Under the pieces are notes generated by a model, which had not been told where the DNA came from, did not search any database, and was given only the letters and a program-made list of their open reading frames with translations. DNA of 64,000 nucleotides, taken from contig CM048850.1 of the NCBI GenBank assembly GCA_026545225.1, forward strand, positions 8,481,501 to 8,545,500, written 5' to 3'. The DNA comes from Cornus controversa (Eukaryota; Streptophyta; Magnoliopsida; Cornales; Cornaceae). Below are positions 58,366 to 64,000 of the stretch, one piece after another. Position numbers and translations under genes: made by a program. Numbering within the stretch: position 1 is the stretch's first letter; every line of letters begins with the position of its first letter.

Positions 58366-59313
58366 GAGCATTTCATTCCCTCATATTCTAAAAGTTTGAC
58401 AACTTGACCCCTAGAAGAACTATAATGACATATATTAATATGACCATTATGCCATTTTCTCTATAAATATAGTGTTTTTTAATTAAATATTCATAAAAAA
58501 AATGGGTAGATAAAATTCCTAAATAATAAGTTTAGTAACAAAAATAAAAGTAAAAGACCAATAAAACTTTATTTAACATAAAGCCATGTTTTGTGTGGTA
58601 TTTGTATTTAAATTTATTTGTTTGTTATTAGGAACATGGGTAAAGTGCATGGTTCTAGTTGTGGGTTTGAACCCAATGACAACATCCATTTTTAAAAATA
58701 CGTTATTTGCATGATAATGAGTTGAAGTATTTGTATTATTTAAATTTCTTTTTTATTGTTAGATTTATGGTATTGTGGATATTGGTTAACTTGTTGAATC
58801 TATGTTAATATATTATATTATTATTTTATGGGCTAAGTGCATAAAAACCCCTCGCTATACAGAAAATGTGCAATAAACACCCCTGTTATTTGGTATGTGC
58901 GTATAACTCCCTATAATTTCAAAATATGGAGCAAATTGCCCCCTATTTCATGTATCTGTTGGACAATAGTCGTTGCTTATGTCAGGCTTTTCCGAAATCC
59001 CAAAAATACCCTTGTTGTGGGACAAAAATACCCCTATCATTGTTTCTCTCTCTAACACCATCATCTCCGGTCATCTTCTTTGGCCAAGGAAAACCCACCA
59101 TCCGACAACACCACCATCACCATGGCCACGGTTCATCTTCCAATCGAGCACCTTTGCCGACTTCCCATGCACAGACCACCCATAGCTTCCACTTCCGAAA
59201 TAGACCCAGCAACGTCACAACCCGAAGCCACCATTGAAGCCTCGTCGCGATTGTCGAGCAACCATGCATGCCATGCACGCCATTGCCGAGAGCACCACCA
59301 TTGAAATTCATGG

Positions 59314-60761
59314 TGTTACTCAGGAATTGACTCTAGAGGGGGGGGGGGGGGGTGAATAGAGTCTATAGTAATAATAGATAATTTTTATTTATCAAACTCC
59401 AAGATGACAGAATCAATTTCTCTTCTACTTAAGCAATGAATGTTTGATGAATAATTTAGCAATATAAAGCACAATATAGTAAGATAGAGATAGAGAGATC
59501 AAACACAATTGACACGATGATTTTTGCGAGGTTCGGAATTCCTACTCCTCGGCTCAAGACCCCTCTTGAGACTTCCCGTGTCCAATATAGCTACTCCTTG
59601 CAGGTGGAGTGCAAAACCTTCTTATACAAGAGAAGCTCCTTCTCTTAATCTTCCTTGGGTCACACCAACCCTTTGCTAAAGGAACAACCTCCTTTAGGCT
59701 TTCTTTGGATCAAACTGATCCTTTTGAATGGAGAAGTTTTACACAGGAATCTCTAAAAGATTGATTTACAATTTGAAGCTCTCAATATGGTTTTCTCTCA
59801 CAATAGATAGATACACAAGTGTAAGCTCACCAGCCTAAATGAATCACAAGTGTTTAAAGCTCAAGTCTTTGAAAAATAGAGTATTTGAGACGAATGCTCG
59901 ATTGATTTTATCAGAATTAATTTTCTCAAGTTCAGTGACAAAAAGATTCATAGAGTCATTCCTATTTATAAAGAGGAGATCAGACAAGCCCGTTTTAAAA
60001 TAGTTGCACAAGTGGTTTGAGGCATTAAATGCAGAAACTAGCCGTTAATTTTCTGAACCACCAGGTTTCGGTCGACTGATTATTTCATCGGTCGACTAAA
60101 CCAAGTGTTTCGGTCGACTGAAGCTTAGATTCGGTCGACTGAAACTCCTCTGTTTTGAAAACCCTACTGGAATTTTTTTCAGTATTTTTCAGTATTCATC
60201 AGTCGACTGAATAGATGATTCGGACGACTGATACGCTAGTTTCGGTCGACTGAAGCTGATCTTCGGTCGACTGAAACTCCCCTGTTTTGTAAAGCCTACT
60301 GGAATTTAATTCCAGACTTGTTCAGTCGGCTGAAGGACTTCATCGGTCGACTGAAACTGTATGTATGTGCGAGGGAACTGATTTTTGAATGGTCATTTAG
60401 ATGAGATCATTGAAAGACTTGAGCTTTACTTGAATTCAAATAGACTTTAACATTATTTCCTAAGTACTCACCATCCTATCTACCCCTTCATCAAAGTGGA
60501 CACTTGTTTGAGATGTTTGATCCTGGAAGACTTTGACACTTTGAATGCTTCATTTTTGATGCTTCTTCACGATCCTTTCTTGATTTCATATGGCACTTCT
60601 TTGAACTTGAAGGCGATGGTATTTCTTGAAATATGTCTTTATATATATGATCACTGGCATAATTACTTAAATGAAGATATTAGAAATAAAAACATCATAA
60701 ATGATTTGTAATCATCAAAATTACAAGATTGCCCTTAGGTTAAAAAACCTTCGGGTCAACA
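59314..60761 (-). mobile_element. Solo copia-type LTR
   Basis: TGTTACTCAGGAATTGACTC to TTCGGGTCAACA, 1448 bp, perfect duplication CATGG (59309-59313, 60762-60766). Near the left edge a G run (59338-59352) plus GTGAATAGAG corresponds on the minus strand to CTATTCACCCCCC, the usual tail of Sire/Ale-type copia LTRs, which sets the orientation. No internal region. Confidence 0.87.
60067..60354. repeat. Array of ten TTCGGTCGACTGAA words
   Basis: Words at about 60067, 60087, 60108, 60129, 60199, 60218, 60240, 60261, 60321 and 60340. The core GTCGAC is palindromic and arms TTCGG/CTGAA pair with one G-T. A longer unit containing ACCCTACTGGAATT or GCCTACTGGAATT is repeated at about 60131-60173 and 60263-60305. 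Confidence 0.93.
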
Positions 60762-61711
60762 CATGGCCATTCCAAACACTACCCAAGCCATGCACAACCC
60801 ACAACAACTAGGGATGCACACGGTTCGATTCCCTACGGTTCCTTGCAGAACCGGAACTGGAATCGTTCCCAACGGTTCTTGATTTTTAGAATTGAAACCA
60901 TTGGGAGGAGGAATCGCATTTCTTTTGTTTTTTGTTTTTAATTCAACTAAACTGAACATTTGTCAACTTAAAAAATAAAACAACTCATTTGCTTTTTTAT
61001 AATTTTCCCCTGCATTTCTTCAACCTAAATTTAGTGAACCAAGTTCAGTAAAGACTTAAGATAATGTGAAACAAGCTATTCCTAAAGAAGAATACTGGAG
61101 CAAGAATTCCATTCCCATTGCTAGTAAGAATTCCATTGCTGAAGGAATTCCATTCAACTTGGACTAATGTAATACACCTAATCAAATAACAAGCTAACTA
61201 ATGACCATAATTTTACATAATAACATAAAATTCAGAACCAACAAACTAATGAATCTCCAAATTAATATAACATTAGAAGCAACAAACTAAATAAAGTGCA
61301 AAATAACTGAATTACCAAATAAAAAAATAACAAGAACAACATATGAATTGTCTAATAACATAGAAAATCAAGCAAATCATAGCAACACCACAAGTCCACA
61401 CTCCACAGCATGAACAACTCCACAAACTGTAGAACCACCACAACAACATGAGAACAACAATTGGTCAAACTATAAAGCATAAACAATTGAACTTAAATTA
61501 ATTCATTAGATTTCTAATACAAATAAAACTTTAGAGTTGCTTCATCGAGTTAATGCCAATCCAATTCGTAATTTTCTTCACCTTCATTAATCTCTCATCT
61601 CCTCAAACAGTAGTTATTTGACTTACTTCTACAAAAAACATAGTTGGGGCCAATTAAAATTAAGGAAAAAAAATAATTTAAAAGTAAATTATATAAAAAT
61701 TTAATATTACC

Positions 61712-64000
61712 TTATTCAAGTGCTTCAATTATAGCCATAGTTTCGTCCACATGTATTGGGAGTGGTGCAGCACGCAACCAATCTTGTGTACAAATTAAGC
61801 ATTCCACAACTTTGGGGCCAAGCGAACTACGGAATTGATCAAGAACACGACCTCCTGTTCTAAAAGTGGACTTGGAAGCAACAGTAGAGACGGGAATGGC
61901 TAAAACATCCTATATAATTTGAGAAAGAACTGTATACCCATAGTTGTCAAAGGCGCACGGGGCGCAACCTCTGCGCCTAGGGTATGCCCAGGCGAGGCGC
62001 TTTGAAAGAGGTGCGTGCCTCAAGCACTGAGGCGCGAGGCGCAGCTCAGGCGCGAGGCGTGCCTGAGGAGTGAGGCGCAGCTGAGGCGCGAGGCGCAAGG
62101 CGTGCCTCAGGCGCGAGGCGCACCTGTAGAACCTGTTTCACTCACTTCGGAATCTGTTTTTCTGTGTCATTTGTTGTTAATTGCCATAAATATGCTTTTT
62201 ATTTGCTCTCAATTGTAGTTGTTCTACATTGTTTCACTCACTCACTACAAAATGTAATATTTTTTTTAAAAAATTCAATTTGCGCCGCACTTCAGTCAGG
62301 CCCGCGCCTCGTCTTGAGCCTCAGGCTCCAGGAAGCCTTAACGTCTTAGTGCGCCTTGAGCCTTTAACAACTATGTGTATACCTTGGACTATTCACCTTC
62401 CACCAATTCAAGATTTCAAACTTTGGACTATTTTTTTCCACAAGATTCCTCTAAGTACTTGTCCACTTCCGACTTGCCTTCATCACTTTCTTCTTGTTCC
62501 AAGTGCATTTCAAAATCTGATAGTGCTATGAGATCACTTGCATTACCTTGTTGGTCAACCTCTGCTATCTCATTAAGAGTTTGAGTTTGAGATGAAGTGA
62601 CCGGCTCACGCTTTTGATATTCATCATAAAGACGACTCATTGTCTTTGTTATCTTTTTCATTAGCTCACTTGTAAGGGCTGGTTCATAAAGTTTGGAGAA
62701 ACGACATTTCAAATATTTCAATTTACAACGAGGATCTAACACAATGGCAATGAATACAATTATATTCAACTTTTCAAATTTTCCACAATACTTATCAAAC
62801 TTGCCCTTCATTTTTTTTGCCATGACACATAAAGAAGGATCTAAACTTTTTGACAATTCAACCAAACTAATTTCAATGCCACTAACTTGATGGAAGTACA
62901 TATTAGAAGTGACATACAAAGAACCAGACAAGCAAACAATGACATCATAGAATTTTTGCAAAAAATTAGTGAAAACCCGAGCATCATCCCAATCACTAGC
63001 AATAGGAGGTCTATTTTGAAGTTCTAAGGCGAAATGTGACTCTTCAAGTCTAAATCTCTCAAATGAACCTTAATGCGGAAACTAGCATGAGATATGTGGA
63101 GTTCCACCTAGTTGGAACATCAAGGTACAAAAACTTTTACTTGTTATCTCCTCCCTAGTTGCACATTCCTTGAAGGTTTGTTCTCTTTGTGGAGAACTCT
63201 TAATGAACTTCACCGCCCCATGAATTCGCCTCAATGAATTTTTTATTTCAGTTAAGTCGTCTTTCACAATTAAATTGAGAATATGTGCACAACACCTCAC
63301 ATGAAAAAACGTGCCTCCTAACATAAAAGAGTCACTCTTTTTAAAAAGCCTTCTCTTTAAATATGCAACAACAACATCATTGGAACTTGCATTATCAATA
63401 GTAAGAGTGCCTACTTTCTCTATACCCCATTCTTTCAAACAATCCTCCACTGTTCGACCAATTGCCTCACCTTTGTGACTAGATATCACACAAAAGTTTA
63501 GAACTCTTTTGTATAATTTCCAGTCACTATCAATAAAATGAGCTGTAAGGCACATGTAAGATAGGTTTTGCAATGAGGTCCATGAATCTGTCGTGAGACA
63601 AAAGTCTTTGGTTTGGTTTTGACAAGCAAGCCTTCAATTCTTTTTCTCAGTTGCATACAAGGCCAAACAATCCCTTGCCACTGTAGTACGTGACACAAGT
63701 TTGAAATTGGGTTGCAATATGCTACAAAAGTGATGAAAACCTTCTTTCTCTACATGGTTAAATGACAACTCATCTATAATGGTCATTTCGGTAAGGGCTT
63801 GTTTACATAGTTCTTGGTCAAAACTCCAAACACTTAGATTACTACTCTCATTTTGTGTTCCTGATTGAAATGATAAAGTCTTTTGTCTATTGTCTTTGAT
63901 ATTATAGGGGTTCCTGGGACAATTTGAATTATGTTTTTTCAAAGCACCAGTCCCATTCGCACTAACCCACTTAAAGACTGAACTACAATAGTTACATCTA
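61712..64000 (-). pseudogene. hAT transposase (BED-finger, RICESLEEPER-like), broken
   Basis: It enters from the right edge inside the BED zinc finger (CNYCSSVFKWVSANGTGALK, then KHNSNCPRNP near 63930). NFKLVSRTTVARDCLALY is at 63700-63640, then a frameshift; LTTDSWTSLQNLSYMCLTAH (first catalytic Asp) starts near 63600. 63573-63082 is open with SSHKGEAIGRTVEDCLKEWG, TLTIDNASSND (second Asp) and HVRCCAHILNLIVKD. 62961-62428 has the RNase H-like follow-on (KMKGKFDKYCGKFEKLN, VLDPRCKLKYLK). A frameshift in an A7 run near 62410 precedes the dimerisation domain NWWKVNSPRYT, which a 437-bp MITE splits. It continues VLSQII, stop, DVLAIPVSTVASK, where family members have Glu, to the stop at 61712. 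Confidence 0.87.
61939..62375. mobile_element. 437-bp hAT-like MITE inside the transposase dimerisation domain
   Basis: Terminal inverted repeats CATAGTTGTCAAAGGC and, reversed, CATAGTTGTTAAAGGC; perfect 8-bp duplication TGTATACC (61931-61938, 62376-62383). Internal GAGGCGC-rich tandem words at about 61990-62125 and again GCGCC-rich sequence near 62283-62350. Sequences with the ATAGTTGTCAAAGGCGC end are common in plant genomes. Confidence 0.9.

Larger units (their letters stand above)
56506..59308. other. Start of eL30 intron 3 and gene-poor DNA
   Basis: AT-rich DNA without a supported gene. It contains a possible SINE scrap (56522-56583), a GTGTCGGACA/GGGGACACGA-rich patch (58120-58255), a three-unit minisatellite (58275-58365), and a segment from 58835 (ACCCCTCGCTATACAG onward) leading to a Pro/His-rich but codon-poor stretch at 59042-59304, probably TE-derived. 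I found no match to the missing eL30 exon. Confidence 0.6.
60809..64000 (-). mobile_element. hAT DNA transposon, runs off the window edge
   Basis: The left end TAGGGATGCACACGGTTCGA, followed by CGGTTCC and GGAACCGGAACTGG-like words, is a plant hAT terminus. Candidate 8-bp duplication ACAACAAC (60801-60808); the other copy is outside. A transposase gene lies on the minus strand. 60820-61711 is 3' noncoding, AT-rich, with no other gene seen. Confidence 0.86.

Noticed and set aside
58632..58690. Possible tRNA or SINE (GGGTTTGAACCCA)
   Set aside because: Only a B-box-like word; no A box at the right distance and no cloverleaf.
59042..59304. Proline- and histidine-rich frames in three phases
   Set aside because: All frames are about equally open, none has a domain, and the sequence looks like low-complexity TE-derived DNA.
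60496..60711. Resemblance of FDPGRL-like codons to the missing eL30 exon (TGTTTGATCCTGGAAGACTT)
   Set aside because: The surrounding translation does not match eL30, and the segment lies inside the solo copia LTR.
61910..62218. Basic repeat proteins (LRREAQLRREA type) on both strands
   Set aside because: They are translations of the GAGGCGC words inside the MITE.

Overview
The window is nuclear DNA of a flowering plant. Almost everything in it is nested, decayed transposable elements, plus one conserved host gene. Evidence for a plant: LTR retrotransposons of plant-specific clades (Tat with a second RNase H, Athila, Tekay-type chromoviruses, several copia lineages), hAT elements and MITEs, an L1-type LINE, and intron-containing exons of cytosolic ribosomal protein eL30 behind a telo-box promoter. 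The species cannot be named from the sequence.

Layout. 1-733: unassigned promoter-like DNA. 734-829 and 13127-13472: pieces of an old minus-strand Tekay-type LTR, split by a Tat element (830-13116). The Tat element carries broken gag-pol, an 80-bp tandem array in its 3' untranslated region, and an antisense accessory gene that is itself split by a solo LTR (8120-10739, target duplication TGCAA). 13473-31580: a minus-strand Tekay-type element with both LTRs, the right one truncated. Its integrase is interrupted by an Athila-type element (17086-26279, target duplication TGACC), which lacks protease and nearly all integrase but keeps an open 407-codon frame. 31581-32786: hAT-like end fragment. 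32787-39906: 5'-truncated Tork-like copia element, interrupted by another solo LTR (35263-38058, duplication AAATT). 39907-41901: LTR-like fragment with a probable MITE. 41902-48335: copia gag split by a plus-strand Tekay-type fragment with a full LTR (45367-48024). 48564-54112: short-LTR copia element (duplication AACTT) carrying a hAT-like MITE, lying about 260 bp upstream of the eL30 start codon. 54369-56505: three eL30 exons; the last exon is not in the window. A LINE sits in intron 2. A solo copia LTR (59314-60761, duplication CATGG) and a hAT element (60809 to the edge, its transposase split by a 437-bp MITE) lie where intron 3 should continue.

No retroelement here looks able to move by itself. 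The host gene is open in all three visible exons.

The most unusual signal is inside the LTRs. The Tekay-type LTRs share a skeleton with two variable modules. A mid-LTR array consists of small inverted repeats in which the loop is nearly constant (core TTGGACAACTCCGACG) and the stems differ from unit to unit but stay self-complementary. Nearer the LTR 3' end is an array of short palindromic words, different in each subfamily (CTTCGATGCATCGAAG, ATCTCGATTAATCGAGAT, a TTCG-CGAA word and a TCGGTCGACTGA-like word). Similar palindromic-word arrays occur in an unrelated copia LTR and in the Athila 3' region.
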